64,000 nucleotides of DNA from Climacteris rufus (GCA_013398175.1 VZRZ01008555.1:1861875-1925874), one strand, 5' to 3'; shown: positions 49,902 through 63,320, numbered from the stretch's first letter. The notes: generated from the sequence alone by a model not told the origin. Made by a program: numbers and translations.

Positions 49902-52900
49902 GTGATTTCAAGTGTAATATTGGTCCCAGCATAAATACCAATATCAGTGCTGTTGATAGTTGTTGTGATGGCCAAGTGTCGCATCTGGCAAGTGAAAGCA
50001 GACCTTAGCTCTGCACATAGAAGTGTACATTATTTATTATGAGTTATTTCATGCACTATGTGAGGATGTAAAATTGTAACTGAACTGTATGGAGAACATG
50101 TCCTTCACCTGCGAGTGATTTCTACAGAAATCCCTCAAAAGAGAGCAAGAAATTTTAAGATCCTCAGGACTAAGTGAGTTTCTGAAGTGATAGAATGAGT
50201 AGAAAACGCAGTTCATCCTCTCTCATTCCCACTGGCTAAAAAACCATAAGAAACTCAAATAGACTGGATACTTGGCACTGTCCTTCCCTGGCTGGAAGTA
50301 CTGTAGCCCAGTCAGTCCATCCAGGATTAGATGTATTTTCTCAGAAATACCAGGTGAAACAGGCATGCCTGTCTGCAGTCCTCTGGAAATCTGAATCGTG
50401 TCTTATGGATTTTCCTCTGAAACAAAATGTATGTGGTGTGATAGGTGTCAAATTTTCCTTATGGAGACACAAGATCACCAAGATGTTTTTTTATTTTTAA
50501 GCTTAATCATCTTCTTTTCTCATTTTTTGCACTAACAATCATGTTTTTCCTCACTCTTCTTCTAGAATAAAAATTCCTGTATGAGTTCATTTCAAACCAT
50601 GACCAGGATGAGTGATGGATTCTCATGCTGCCAATAACATACATAGATTTACATATCTATCAAATGTTATACTAAAATCCCACAAGTAATAGCTTCTTCT
50701 TCATGTCTCTCATAAAGTCAGCAACTATGATTTTGTATTTGGAAGTGTGAGAAGCATATTTCTTCCTCTCCTCCTCTTCATGCTTCGCATCTCTTTTTGC
50801 TTTGGTGGGACAGGCACAAAAGCCTGAAGGCACAAACCATTCCGTTTTGCGCTCTCTACTGTCTCATTCCACAAAATGCACTTTGAATCTTCTGTCTATC
50901 TCATATGAGGATCATTCCACAGCTGGGAAATGACTCTTAGAGAGGAAGAGAAACTGAATGTGATATATGTGGAATATAGGGGATAGAACAATATTAGCAC
51001 ACTGTTATGGTAAGTATCCTTGCCTTGTTGAATAGGTAGCGTCAATGTCTATCTGGGATCGATGACTCAAGCTCACTGGGTGTGTACATGATGATTCAGG
51101 CTTATGTGCACAGAACAACTTTCATTCCATGATTCAGCCCATCTGTGGTCTGCCAGTGTGGCTGTGGCTGCAGCTTCTGTGACATCTTTCCCCATAGATG
51201 ATTTTCCCCTATGAGGTCATGCTGCTTCTGTTCAAAGAGACACTACAGAGAGATGCCTTCACTTTCTGGAATCCCGTTGTTTCCTGTATTTGCTCTTAGA
51301 GTCCTTACAAACTGTAAAAAAGGACTGCAATTTTCACAAAAACTTGTGCATGCAGAAAGTCACTCTGGAAACAGGAGGCACTGTCATTTTTATATCAACA
51401 AATCACTGCAGTCTCATGTGGGCCCCAGGGCTCTGTCCAGGTCTCGTGGGCTCTGTCATTGCAGAACAATTGTTGACAACCATTCAGTAAATCTATGGTC
51501 AAATAGGAGATGCCCACTGAAGTTGTCAGTGCTGATTCATGGGAGATCTGGTGGCCAGTCACTGTTTTATCCTTTGATGAGACAAACCAGCTTCAGCCAG
51601 AATCTGTACATTTGACTTGTAACCATTCAAGGCTAGCCTGAACAGGGAACCCTCCCAAACTTCTCAGTCATTTTTTAGGCTACAAGTGTCATCTTTAACA
51701 GCACTGAAGGAACTGTCATGCTAAACTTTATGGCATTAAACTGAAGTTTCTTATTTAAAGATGCTTGTGTTGTAAGCTGCAGGCAAGGGGTTTGCCAGCT
51801 GTATCTGGTGTTCCCATGACTGAGCAGGAATATAACCCTGTAGATACATGTCCCACAGACAGGTATCAAATTACCCTACTACCGTGTGCCTTCTTAATGA
51901 ACCATTAGCAGCTTTGGGACCTGAGAAGTTTTATCCATAATTACTTCAACACAGGTTATATGAAGAAAGCAAGCTGAAAGACAGAAATATGTTTTGGTAT
52001 TTATTTTAATTTCAGAATAATGCAGCTGTTTTAATCAGAGAGGTGCCTTCCAGGCAGATGTTCAAATCACGTGGGAGTTCATATGCCAAATGCAAGATTA
52101 ATGGGCTCACATGCTAATGAAGCACTCTTTCACTTTCCATGCCAGGGACTAAAAGCCCCAGCCCTTCAATGGTGAAGCTGAGCTACACCATTGCTTAGCT
52201 GCAAAGGTTTATTCCTGGGGGATTTTCAGAGATTATATCACTGATTCATCAAACAATCTGTTTAGCTTTATCCTTTTCATGCTATAGTAAAGGGCTTAGC
52301 CCTTTTCTCCTCACATAGGCAAAACTCATAATTTGCCTGTCTAGGGTATATGGCATCATTGCTCTGCAGAGCATTTTCATCCTGCTTCTGATGAGGCACT
52401 AAACAGAAAACACTTCTCTTAAACAAATGAGTACAGGCTTGGTTATAAGAAGTGACATTTCAGTCTGCCCTGGATAATAGACCAAGAGTCAATTTAGTGT
52501 CAAAAATTACCAAATTGCCTGCCTATATGAAAGGTTTTTCGTTTTGTTTTCTTTCAGTGGTAGGCAAGCTGGCTGAGATTCTATCTCCACCATGAAAAAG
52601 GCCTTTATTTTGTCTTATTAAATGAAAGCTGAGCTTATCACTAACATCACAGGCTAGCCCTAATGGCTTTTACAATGGCCCTAATGGCCAGCCTGAGAGA
52701 CTCCCTGGGCCACATTCTCAGGCCGTATAAACTAATGAACAACTGGACCCTTCATTTTTAGTACTTCCTTTCTCCCATGTGTCATTTTCCACCCAGTAGT
52801 AAGCTACAGCATAAAGTTATTTCCTGTGTCTGAGATTTGGCCTCACAATTTTCATACAATTAATCATTTTTAAACAAGATCCTGCTTTAAATCTCAAACA

Positions 52901-54119
52901 TCCAGGTTCAGAAGGTCGGATTTAAAGTGTTCATGAGTATAGCCTGATCTTCTTGCCCATCTTTGCCTATACCTGTTTGTAGGGCTGTGCCTGAGTGTGA
53001 TTTAGGAATTGCCTCCACCAGCTTATCACTGGTTTTGTAGAACCCAAATTACCTTCAGTTTCTTTGAACTTTATGGAAAGGAAATAAAACATAATAAAAT
53101 ATTTTTCCCAAAAGGGCAGTTGTGTAGTATAATCTGCATTTCTCTTCTATTTCAGGCTGCCTCAAGAGGACACTATGTTGCCAAGTTTATACAGCTATAA
53201 TCATCATGTATTTATGCAAAATAAGAACTATGTAATAGTGCAACATTAAACAGGATGAGATTGTTATTAAAAGGAAAATACTGAAGAACATAAGCCTTTT
53301 CTTTCTAATACTTGCTTTTGTAGGAGTTCAAACTGAAGCTTTAGCCAAACACCGGCATGTATCCATCTCTTTATTACTTTACCAGTGTTGATAGACTAAG
53401 ACAATTAGTGTCTCTACACAATTTATTAAATATATCGATTTTTAGGTCACAAAATGCTCTTTGTGAGAAACTGTCTTGTCGAATAAGCTCTAAAAGGATC
53501 TGTATTTTACAAACACAAATGGTCAAACACTGGAAAGTTTATAGCTGGAACCAACCACACCACAACTACTAGCTATTTGGACAGATTAACTTCTGTGTGT
53601 AGTATCTCCTAAAAAGTGTCTAATGCCCTTAGCTCTCAACCAGCCACAGAACAGAGGCCTGGACTGTTATCCTACTCCCCAAAAGTTCCTCCTGTACAAG
53701 GAAGAAGGAGGACCACACTGCCAGATTCACTGGTTGCCATCTGTGCTGGTTCCAGGGATATGGAAACACCCCTCTTTGCACCCTGACTTGGGATGTGGAT
53801 GCAGGTCCACACTACCCTTTTGTAGATACAATGGAGATGCTGCCTCATCCATGTAAGAACATAATATGTAGAAACACAAGGACAACTTCAGATTTGGACA
53901 GTTTTAAAGTGTTGCAGAACATCAAAACAGTTGCGTTGAACCAGGTCCAAACAGACCCTGGCAGTGACAAGGTGGGTGCCTGGTTCGGTACAGAGGAAGA
54001 TGGAGCCATGCACTGATATTTCCCCACACAGACTCCACCAGCTGAACCTCAGAGGCCTCCTGTGCCAAGTTTGCTTTCTAGGTGTTTCGATTCATGGATT
54101 TATCTTCCTTGTTCATTCT

Positions 54120-54545
54120 CCCCTTGAATCTAAGTGAGTTTTGAGCACCAATAACATCCTGTAGGAGCAAGTTCCCCACCCTAGTTACACACAGTGTGAA
54201 AATGTGCTTCTTTTTGTTTGTATTCACCTTACATCTTACTCGTTTTGGTGAGCCACTATTTTTTACTGGGATGAAATGGTGAGCAAACCATCCTTATGTG
54301 CCATCTCAACAACACTCACAATTTCATGGGCACTTCTCTTACCCCTCTAGAATTTTTCTCTTTTTACAGTGTTGTCACCTGGTTTATTTTGTTCTTGCCT
54401 CCATGGAAAGCTTTATATTCCTTTGGTTATCTTTTATGCTCCTCTCTAAATTTTTTTCCTTTTTTCTGGCACCTCTTTTCAGATGGGGACAATCAGAACT
54501 GCCTGTGTAAGGAGAATATAAAATCTGCCATGCCTCGATATTCCT
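54120..54545 (-). mobile_element. Ancient CR1/L3-like LINE fragment
   Basis: The plus strand reads as the antisense of an old amniote CR1: ACATCCTGTAGGAGCAAGTT, CACAGTGTGAAAATGTGCTT, CTTTTTGTTTGT, then further on TTTTTCTGGCACCTCTTTTC and AGATGGGGAC. These blocks occur in the expected order and roughly the expected spacing for the C-terminal RT and preceding region. No frame is intact. Divergence is much greater than in the ATTCTATG-tailed copies. Confidence 0.65.
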
Positions 54546-56375
54546 GAGAACAGAAAGCGAGGAATCAGCCCTTGCACAAGTCTCAACATCTCCTTACAGG
54601 TTCTATCAGAATTTGTTATCTTATGTTCCCCAAAGCAGTAGTTATGCAACAGATTTGGTTGCCTTTCAGTCAGGTGTAATGTGATTCCTGAATGTATATT
54701 ACTCCACACACCCAAGAAACCAGGCTGAGATTCCACATTATAATTTTTCAAGTTGCAAAGCTAGTTTAAAAGCAGTCTTCCCCACCTGTGTTGGTACTCA
54801 GATGTGGCAATTCAAATCTCTGGGTGACCATACTAAAAAATGTCTGAATGGAATGATCTAAGCTAAAGACACTCTCTCCCACCCTTCCTCAAGAGTTGCT
54901 TTTCTGTGTTTATTAATCCGTATCACTCCAGTAGTCAGCAGCAATACCAATGAATGAATTAGCCTTGCTGAAGGACTGATAAACTTCCCCCACCAGGGGT
55001 GGGGTAGCAGAGAAAGGAATGAGCAGGTGAGAAGAAAAAAAAAGGAATGAAACTTCTTAACTTGCTTCTCACCAGCAAAATCCTCATGTAAAACCGTGGT
55101 CTAAGAGGCAATGAATAGCTGCACTGATTTCATTAGTTGTGCTTTTCTCAGGGAGGGATTCTGCAGATGGGAGGGATTTGGGAGGTTCCTGGGTGAAAAG
55201 GTTTTATGTCTATGCAGGCAGTGATGCTCTGAATTTTTTGTGGTTTCTCACGTATAGGCCCACTGCCTACAACATCAACAACACACCATACCCCCTATTC
55301 TCCCTTTAAAAAGAAAAATAAATTAGCAGATTGAGAGATAGAGCATAGAAGGATGGATAATATGGGAATGTTAAGGAGCAGTGAAGTGGGAGGCTGCTCC
55401 TGTGACTGAGACAGCAAGCAGACTTTTCAACATACTAGTCAGGAGGTTTAAGACAAGACTGGAGAAAGCAAAATAGGAAAATGCAATTCCAAACTCCCAG
55501 TGACATATTTAAGTAGATTCTGCCCTCTTTAAACTTCAGATTTGCTGCAGTTTACATCACTAATCCTCTCATTCCTTAAATGCCAATCAGGCCTCTTAAG
55601 GGGGCACTTGGGCAGGGAGGTGGTCTGGGACTTGCCATTCCTGATAAGCAGAAAGTACTTGCACAGATATTGTATCCAGGGTGCCTTTGTGACTGTCAGA
55701 CAAACAGCAGCAAGTTCTCAACCAAAAGCGCCCAGCCAGGTCCTCTCCAAGTGCCAGCCTATACCTCAACTGAAGCAAATTTATGCCAGGGAAGTTCTGG
55801 TCAGATAATTTTCCAGTTTCCTCAAAAAGCCTTCAGCATACAAACAATACTTTGAAGCATTTCACACTCAGAAGATAGTTGAGCTGTTTGTTGGCATTTT
55901 AAATGAAAATTTCTGTCATAATTTAATCCATTTTAAAAATATATTTTTTACTTGCATGTATATCACAAATTGCATGTTTCTGAATTAAAAAAAATAAAAG
56001 CCACAGAACTGGTAGCTCATGATTTATTTCAGTACAAAAGCTCTCAGAATAAGCACATACAGAATCAGTTTATCTATATGAATATTCATGTTTATGGTAG
56101 ACAATATCAAGAAATTAAAGAAATAACACTTAATTATTGCCTTAACACTCCTTTATAACCTTGCAAGCTAAACTCTCAGTGAACTTTGATTTGTTAAGAT
56201 ATTTCAATAACCAAACATTTTCCTTGCAAGCACATGTTCTTTGAGGAAATATATCAGGTTAAAAGAGTTTATGTTAAAAAAAAGACGTCTTAAACAAATG
56301 TTAAAAATTACACCATGAAATATGAGATCTTTCTGGAGACCAGGTAACTAAATATCAGAGGAACATGTTATCTTC

Positions 56376-56591
56376 ATGGAGAAAATCTGTGTTTTAAGTG
56401 AAACCAGAGGGGACCGGGTCAGTCGGTGTGACCCTGCAGGCATGCTGAACAAGCCTAACTCCATTTCAGACTCCGTCAGTGACTGCTGCAGCGAGGTGCT
56501 TGAAATGGGGCTCTGTAGCTCCACAGTATTGTTTTTCCGCCTCCATTTTTCACAGGGAGCCCAGATGAAACCTCAACACAGAGAAATATAA
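56376..56591 (+). other. Short open frame over a CpG-bearing segment
   Basis: A 71-codon frame whose middle (DPAGMLNKPNSISDSVSDCC) has protein-like composition, in DNA with CpG (GACCGGGTCAGTCGGTG, CTCCGTCAG, GCAGCGAGG) unlike its AT-rich flanks. I recognise no family. It could be an old exon, a conserved element, or chance. Confidence 0.12.
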
Positions 56592-57151
56592 GTATTTGCA
56601 CTTAGATTTTTTTTTTCTTCCTCTGGAATTACCTATCTGAATGTTTGGTGTTTTGATAAATGAGTGCAGCCACTGTACATTAGTATCTGCTCATGCTGAT
56701 TAGTTCAATTAGATCTAAAAGTCTGCATTAGTTATTGTAGTTAGTAGATTTTAAATAATAAATTTGTTCCTATATATTTTAATAACCCTTATGTTTCTTT
56801 ATACCTATATGTTTGTCACATTTATATTTCATTTGGTTTTCTTTTCTTTGTGGTTAGTAAGATTTATTTCTTAATTTTGAAAGTTTATTTTTGCTAAGTT
56901 TATTTTAGTTGTTTATTTGATAGTTATTTGCTTTTTTTTTTCTGTTTTATGTCAAATCTGCCTAGAGTTTAAGGAAGGAATATTTTAAAGAAAGTGCTTG
57001 TAGCTTGAAATAAACATTTTACATTCAACATTTCTTTTATTTGTAACCTTCTGTGGGACTGAAGTAACACAATAAATTGTATACAATACCTGAATGTAAT
57101 TTTCCAGAGCTGACTATTAGCTTTGCCAAGATTTTGAGGATATCACTCTTC

Positions 57152-57166
57152 TTTTTTTTTTTTTTT
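57152..57166. repeat. T15 homopolymer
   Basis: Simple T-tract with no recognisable element attached. Confidence 0.88.
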
Positions 57167-58289
57167 CAAATTGCTTTATATATGCAGCAAAAGACCAAAG
57201 ATACTTTCTAGCACATTGAAATGTTTCAAATTTAGATGTACCCCAACATCTCTTTGATTTATTTGGCTTATGAAAAAAAGTTATGAGAAGAGAGAGTGAG
57301 CACAGGGAGTCAGACCAGCTTGCTGCATTGTACACATGGATGCAGATGTAAAGCTCGATACAAACTCACATGGCCAAGCACCTACATTCAGTGAAGACAA
57401 CTGCAGCAATGCAGTCACTACATTTCATTAAATGCACCACTAAGCTGTAGAAAAGTCTCTGTACAAGAATTGAGAGTTGTTGCAGCTGCAGCAAGGTATT
57501 AACTCAAAGCAGGAATGGGATAAGACCAGTAAAAATTTGTCAAAAGGATTCTCTCACTGTGATAAGTTGATTATTTGCTTTGAGTTCTTTATGTCATTAT
57601 TCCAAGGGACTGCAAGCCATTTGAAGTGCATATTTAAAAAAAAAAAACAAAAACTGGGATCCGTTCCATTTTGTACTCTGGCCCATGGATTTTAAAATCC
57701 TTGGTCCAAAGCAACCAAATGTCAGTTCTCCTAAGCAAGCCAGTTGCCAGATGTTTAACAATTGATGGCCCAGATGACAGAGGTCACCATTTGTTTTGGG
57801 CAGCTGTCCTTCAGTGAGCAGTGCTCCGGAGGACTGCTGGCAGATGCCAGATGGTTCTGGATGGGTGCTCTGGCAGCTCCAGGGCCACAGGCTCCTGGCA
57901 GGGTCTGGGGGATGCAGCAGATTCCCAGAAAGATATCAGTCAGAGAAGGTGGGATTTAAATCAGAACCTTTGAAGTCTATATAAGTTAATATGAATGAAT
58001 TTGAGGCCAAGTAAAATAATGCTGCAAGGGGATGGCAGTAGCAAAGCTGGGCTCTCACAGAACATCTAAATACCCAACTCATTAAGCTTTCCTGTGACCT
58101 GTATATCCTAGGTCAAATTCATATGGAGACTACAAAGCCCACAGGCTAAATTATATATTTGAGAATCCAGCTAATCAGTCTCGCCTAATAAAACTACAAG
58201 AAAATGCATGTTTCAAGCTGACATCACCATAGACAAAGTGCATGTAAAAGTGCACTGTAAAACAATGAATCTAGTGCTTTCCAGCCTCA

Positions 58290-58560
58290 AACTGGGATGA
58301 CTGGAGGGGCATCTGATAGAGGAGCTGTAAAATCATTAGTTGAAAGGAGAAGGTGAATAGGTAACGATTGGTCACTGCCTTTTCCATGCAAGAGCTAAGA
58401 GTCATCAAAGGGAAACCAGCAGGACTGACATTCATGATAAACCAAAGGAAAAACTTCCTCACCAAGTGTTGTAACCTGCAGGACTGCTTCCCACAGGATA
58501 GGGATGGACTGGAGGTTTATTAGTGGTCAGAAACGGCTAAATCCATTGCAGGCAAATCTG
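58290..58560 (+). mobile_element. Ancient CR1/L3-like LINE fragment (C-terminal ORF2)
   Basis: The plus strand from about 58386 reads ARAKSHQRETSRTDIHDKPK and on to KEKLPHQVL before a stop. This resembles the RG.HPKETSRT...NQKK.FLH block near the end of ancient amniote CR1 ORF2. The continuation GGATGGACTGGAGGTTTATT fits the family's 3' region. Boundaries are uncertain. Confidence 0.55.
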
Positions 58561-61500
58561 TCAAGGCTGCCTGAATACAAAGAATTGTGTGTTTCCTTTG
58601 TACTTATACTATTCTTCAGTTTATTTATTATAGACTATGTCAGGTACAGAATGATGAGTTTGGTAGTTACTTGGCTGGGCCACCGTGGCCATTCTCAAGG
58701 TCTCACCTTCAGCGCTGTATAATCACAGAAATCTGGAGAAGGAATGCCTCTTTTAAAAAGGGTTCATATGAGGTATGTTATCCAGACTAGCTCAGCCTAA
58801 GGAAAATGTTGTACAGCCTACTAGCTAACTTCTTGCAGGTCTTTGGAGATGTGGTGATTTTCAGGTTGCTTTTCAGTTTTGCTCCCTGCCAGCAGGAAAA
58901 CAGGCTATTATAAAATAAACATAAGATTATAAACAATAGATTTCTTTTAGTTCCTTATCTTTTTTGACTGTGTAGAAGTAAATCATTGGCCACTAGAAGC
59001 CTCAGGTTGAAAATCAGCAGTGACTGTTCTTGGGAGGTGGATTGCAGTCCTGGTCCCCATTCTTGCATTCCTTTGTTTTCCTGGGTAAAGCTATACAGCT
59101 TAGCAGTCATGTGCCATAATCTCATGCTTGCTGCATGGCAGTTTCCAAGGAAACTCGCAGGCTGCACATGCTAGGAGTGATCCTGAGGGAATGTCAGCTA
59201 CAATTGCCTTGGTGGAAGCTTTGCTTGGAGTGGAAGGTTACACACAGTAGAAGCTGGGTTTGCCTCCCCAGATTAGGAATTGAGTGTTAGAATGTGTTTA
59301 AAACAAGCACATATATTGTTTTCCAGATAGATACAGGAGGATAATACTTCACATTAATTTAATTTCTTTAGTGTATTTTTTTTTCCAAACCATGTTCTAC
59401 CTATTTCTGTAGCCTAATATTTGTGATCTGTAAAAGCCTGATTTCTTCATTGACGCCATTTTGTTAAGACCACTTTATTTAAAATAGCAATAAACATGTA
59501 GGAAAAAAGGGGATTAGGAAAACACGGGATTAATAAAACAACTTATTTTCCTGGAAAGCATAAGCTTTTGAAAAAAGTTTCTATGCTAGAAAGGAAAAAA
59601 ATTAGTTTAGAAAACAAGAGAAAGGTTCAGCCTCCTAATGAGAGTAGCACCTGATATCTGCATACTACATGTATCCAGTACTATCTGAGTATGTTGAATG
59701 TTATCAGGCTGCAGCTTTTCAGCCTCTGAGATCTGAGGAGCCTGCCCATACTACACAGGTCCTGTACACCTCAGGGAGCATGGTTTAGGTTTATAGGGGT
59801 ATTTGTGAAAGTGTCTGTCCACGTACATACTGTTCAGCTACTCATTTGACCTGAAGTTACACAGAACGTGTTTGGGGAGAAGATTATAGATTTGGTTTTC
59901 TTCTTTTCTTCATTCTTTCTTTGTGTTGTGGTTGCTTTTGTTTTGTTTTGAGATCATGGACAAACACTAATTTTGCATCCCCATATCAGAGATATAACAC
60001 TGTGAAATATATGGGCTGTGACAAAGAAAACAGAGTACATGTATCTTCTAGCTTCCAAATACTGGAGGAATGTTTGAAAGGAACCAGTGTGATATTTAAT
60101 AAAGGTTTTTATTGTCCATCAACAGCAGAATCTCAGACCATCAAGCATCAGAGTTTAAATCCAAACATTTCTTTCCACCATGTAATTTGGGACACTGAAC
60201 AGAAAAGCTTAGTGATGGTGAGGAAGTCATGAACAGAAGGGAGAATGTCAAAGCCTGTGTCTTATTCTAAAGGAGAAAAATAGCAAAAAAGTAAATAACC
60301 CCCACCAACTCCCTGCTCTGCAATAAAATACATAGAAGAGAAAATAAAGATTGGAATAATAGAAAGCTACTAGATGTCACCAGTTATTTTAAACTGTTTT
60401 AAATTAGACAGGAAATCAGTGCCATATTATCACACAAAATATACAGTAGAGGCAGAAACACAGAAACACGTCCCTAATTTTACCAAAATGCATTTGTTTC
60501 GTAACAGAAATATGTAGAAGAAAGAATGCATATCCAATCTGGAAGAATGTTAGCATTTAACACTCTTTTCATCTTTGTGAAAATACTCCCCTTCTGGGAT
60601 ACTGCCAAGAAAGAGAGATTTTGACAGGCTGACTTCTTCCAGGGATATACTTCATGTCTAAACCCAGCTTCAGTTGTGTGTCTTTTTCTACTGAATAGTA
60701 GCTAGTGTGTGATTTTTGGGTAGCTTTTTTGGGTTTGGTTTTGTTTTGTTTTGTTTTTAACCTCGAAGACATTATTTGGTTTTGAACAAGAACACTGTAA
60801 TATGTTGTCTTGCAAATCTGAATTCATCAGGTAGCTACACAGGTATAGAGAGTCTGCTTACTTTTAATCTATAAACAATGACATAAAATGTCTCATTTCT
60901 AAGCTTCTGCAGATGCAAAATGTAACATGGAACAAAAAAAATTAAAATTTTCTGTCATGACATTTCGTCCCGTTTACAACACTGAGATTAAAAAAAATAA
61001 ATCAATAAACAGGAAGTTGCTTCAAAAATACAGCTCCTTCTATGAAGCTGACATTCTTGGTTGCCTGCTCCCTTTGAAGAAGGATAATTGAACAGGCTCT
61101 AGTTACAGGGGCCAACCCTTTTGAAAGCAGAGCTCTCTAGGTGAAGGTTATTCTTTACTCAGGGGTTAATCAGGGACCTGGATTTCAGTCTCTATAATAC
61201 TGCTGGGAGGCAAGGATTGAAAATAAATTCCTCACTTCAGAATTGCTCAAGATTTCAGTCTCCAATGTTGATTGGCACTGATAAGAGTGTCTCTGGTTTT
61301 CTTTTTTTTTTCCTATAATGAAAGCATAATCAATTATCTTTTCTTTTTAACTATTTGCTATTAGCTTCTGCGTCTAGATAGTCTAGAGATCTATAAAATA
61401 TCAAATACTTGCTCTAATATCTAATTCTAATTTTAGCATGTGTGATCTTAAAGCATGTTAGTTACACTTGTGTTGGTGTTGCAGTTACAGAGGAAGACAA

Positions 61501-62714
61501 TGGGAAAATCTGTATGCATAAAAACATCCTTGTCTTGCAGTTTGATCCCAGATTTCTATTCCCTGACTTATGGAATGATCTGGAAGTCAACTTCCACTTC
61601 AGGAACTCAGTGTGATAGAAACGCTCACCATACACAAAGACAAAGAAACAAGAAAAAACAGTCAAGATGGATCAGAAAACCCAATCATCTGGAGGCAGAA
61701 ACCAAATCAAAATAGAGTTGAATGCACTGTGGGAAGTAATGTGTGAGGGAAATCTGAGTTTTGGTCTCATGTCCAGGAGGGGATGAAGTGAGGAAGGATA
61801 CACTGACACTGGCAATTTGAAATGAGCTGAGGATACAGAAGAAATTAGTTAACTGGGTCTTCTTAGTGTCTTCTAAAACACCTGCATTTTCTTCGGTCAA
61901 GACAGAAAACCCCCGTTTTTAAAATTAAAAGAATTGACTATGGAAAAATTCCATATATGATAAAATCTATTTTCCTATCAAAAACCTACGACCTCATGGC
62001 ACTACATTATTGCCTTCTCTGCTCTAGGACTCAAGTAGAAGCATTCAGGCAACCTGGAAGTCTCCAGGTAGTCAGATAAAGCAGACTGTCCCTGCTGTCA
62101 TGCTTTTTTCTAACTCTATATCTAAAAAAAACCCAAACCAATCCCCCTCCTCCCAAACAAACAAACAAAAATACCCGCAAGAAGAAAAAAAGAAAAATGA
62201 AAAAGGTGAGTTGAGAGAAGTGCTTGGTTCATTCTTGACAAATTAGTTTTCCTCTTATTGTTGCATAGCTGCCCAGCTGAAGGTTGCTACCTGAGTTTTT
62301 AAACAGCAGATGCTTTGGCTTCATCTGAGTTGGTGCTGTTACATCTGCCAAGTGCTTGCATTTATCCAGACTATTTAATTGCATAAAACATACTGAACAC
62401 TGCTTATTTTAATTCTGTGCTTTTATAAATACATTTTTTGTTTTTCCAAGACAGTAGGTGCCTGGCTGTTTTAGCCAGTTTTCTTCCCTTCTGCATCGTC
62501 AGACTTTTCTGCTTCTGGCTTGGAGATTTTTTCAAGGGTCTGTAATGTTCCAAAGAGAGCAAGGAAAAGAAAACACAAGAGCCCCAGTCAAATGCAGTGA
62601 TGCTACTTAAATGCATTCTTCCATGAGGAGTACTGCAATACGTTGCTCTGTAGTCCCGGTTTTATTTATTCCGTGAGGTGAATTCTTCATACACAGAGAA
62701 AGTGAGGAAGGAAA
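58561..62714. other. Unique sequence, no gene recognised
   Basis: Contains a TTTTG repeat at 60735-60757 and CAAA units near 62154-62170. The frame 59921-60232 has no recognisable domain. Confidence 0.45.
60735..60757. repeat. (TTTTG)n simple repeat
   Basis: Four TTTTG units. Confidence 0.85.
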
Positions 62715-63035
62715 ATGGCTCCCATAGGTTACCGAATGCTTCACGAGAACGGAGTAACACTCCTGGCTTCCACCCATCCTGTCAAACTATTCAGCAGCAT
62801 CGCAGGAGGAGCTGAACACCTGAAGGAAGCAGCCCTGAGCAGCTTGTCCGAGGTCAGGGGAGCATCCCGAGCGCTCAGGTTAGCGCTCCGGGGTTCCCGT
62901 TCCCAGCTGTCAGCATGGCTGCCGAGCTGTTCACAGAGATTACCTGTGGCTTGCCTCTTTACAGTCCTTCCCACTCTTTGTCAGTCCCAGTTTTTGACGT
63001 CTCATTTAAAATTAGATCCTAATTTTGAAACCTGA
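62715..63035 (+). other. Open frame upstream of the CpG island
   Basis: A 106-codon frame starting at an ATG in a strong translation context (GAAAATGG). The product (MAPIGYRMLHENGVTLLAST at the start) matches nothing I can name with confidence. A plus-strand donor-like CAG|GTTAGC occurs at 62878, and the minus strand of the same segment carries a better donor at 62944|62943. It may be 5' untranslated or promoter-proximal DNA rather than a coding exon. Confidence 0.15.
62995..63012 (+). promoter_or_regulatory. CRE-like site and TTTAAA box
   Basis: TGACGTCT (62995-63002) differs from the palindromic CRE TGACGTCA at the last base. TTTAAAAT (63005-63012) lies directly after it and could act as a TATA-like box, placing a plus-strand start near 63035-63045, at the edge of the CpG island. 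Confidence 0.35.
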
Positions 63036-63270
63036 TCTACGCGAGCGCCGCTCGGCAGCTCCGGCAGCTCCAGGGAAAGTCTGCCCGCACGGAAGGGCTG
63101 CTGGGACGGCAGCCAACCATCGCAACTGTTCGGGGCTGGGACATGGCTGGCAAATTTGTCCGGCATCCAGCTTCCCGGGATTGCCCGCCGGAGGAGCCCC
63201 GGGAGCCCCCGCCGCGCCGCCCCGCCCGCCCGCGGCCGCAGGGACAGCGCACGGACACCGCATGGACACC
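63036..63270. promoter_or_regulatory. CpG island, probable promoter or first-exon region
   Basis: About 30 CpG in about 235 bases, counted by eye, in a window otherwise CpG-poor. Contains Sp1-type GC boxes (CCGCCCCGCCCGCCC around 63217-63231), a NotI site GCGGCCGC (63232-63239) and CCCGGG. Two transcription directions are possible. Plus: the CRE/TTTAAA pair upstream. Minus: the donor GCCACAG|GTAATC at 62944|62943, which would end a first exon begun inside the island. A good acceptor-like tract (CCTTTTGTTTTCCCACCCCAG, ending 63310) follows on the plus strand. The long open frames across the island (for example 63025-63588) are Pro/Ala/Gly-rich and fit GC-driven openness rather than proven coding. 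The transcript it serves probably lies largely outside the window. Confidence 0.6.
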
Positions 63271-63320
63271 GCGGTCCTTGCTCTCAATTCCTTTTGTTTT
63301 CCCACCCCAGGCCAGAAAAA

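Larger units (their letters stand above)
47240..54119. other. Unique sequence, no gene recognised
   Basis: Includes a T17 tract (48326-48342), two possible very old repeat remnants (47845-47925, 49391-49470) and a 13-bp direct repeat near 49874. The stretch 51211-51615 is open for 134 codons without a domain, and 52040-52330 has conserved-element texture. No splice-bounded exon is convincing. Confidence 0.45.
54546..58289. other. AT-rich unique sequence, no gene recognised
   Basis: Includes a T15 tract (57152-57166), a very T-rich stretch (56740-57020) and a CpG-bearing segment at 56390-56560. No transposon recognised. Confidence 0.45.

Noticed and set aside
52656..52688. 11-bp repeat GCCCTAATGGC at period 21
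   Set aside because: Too short and imperfectly bounded to be meaningful.
62715..62790. Frame start GVTLLASTHPVK reminded me of a threonine-synthase-like LAxxHPxKF motif
   Set aside because: Similarity is limited to a few residues, the expected flanking domain is absent, and the strand also has promoter-like features. Too weak to name.
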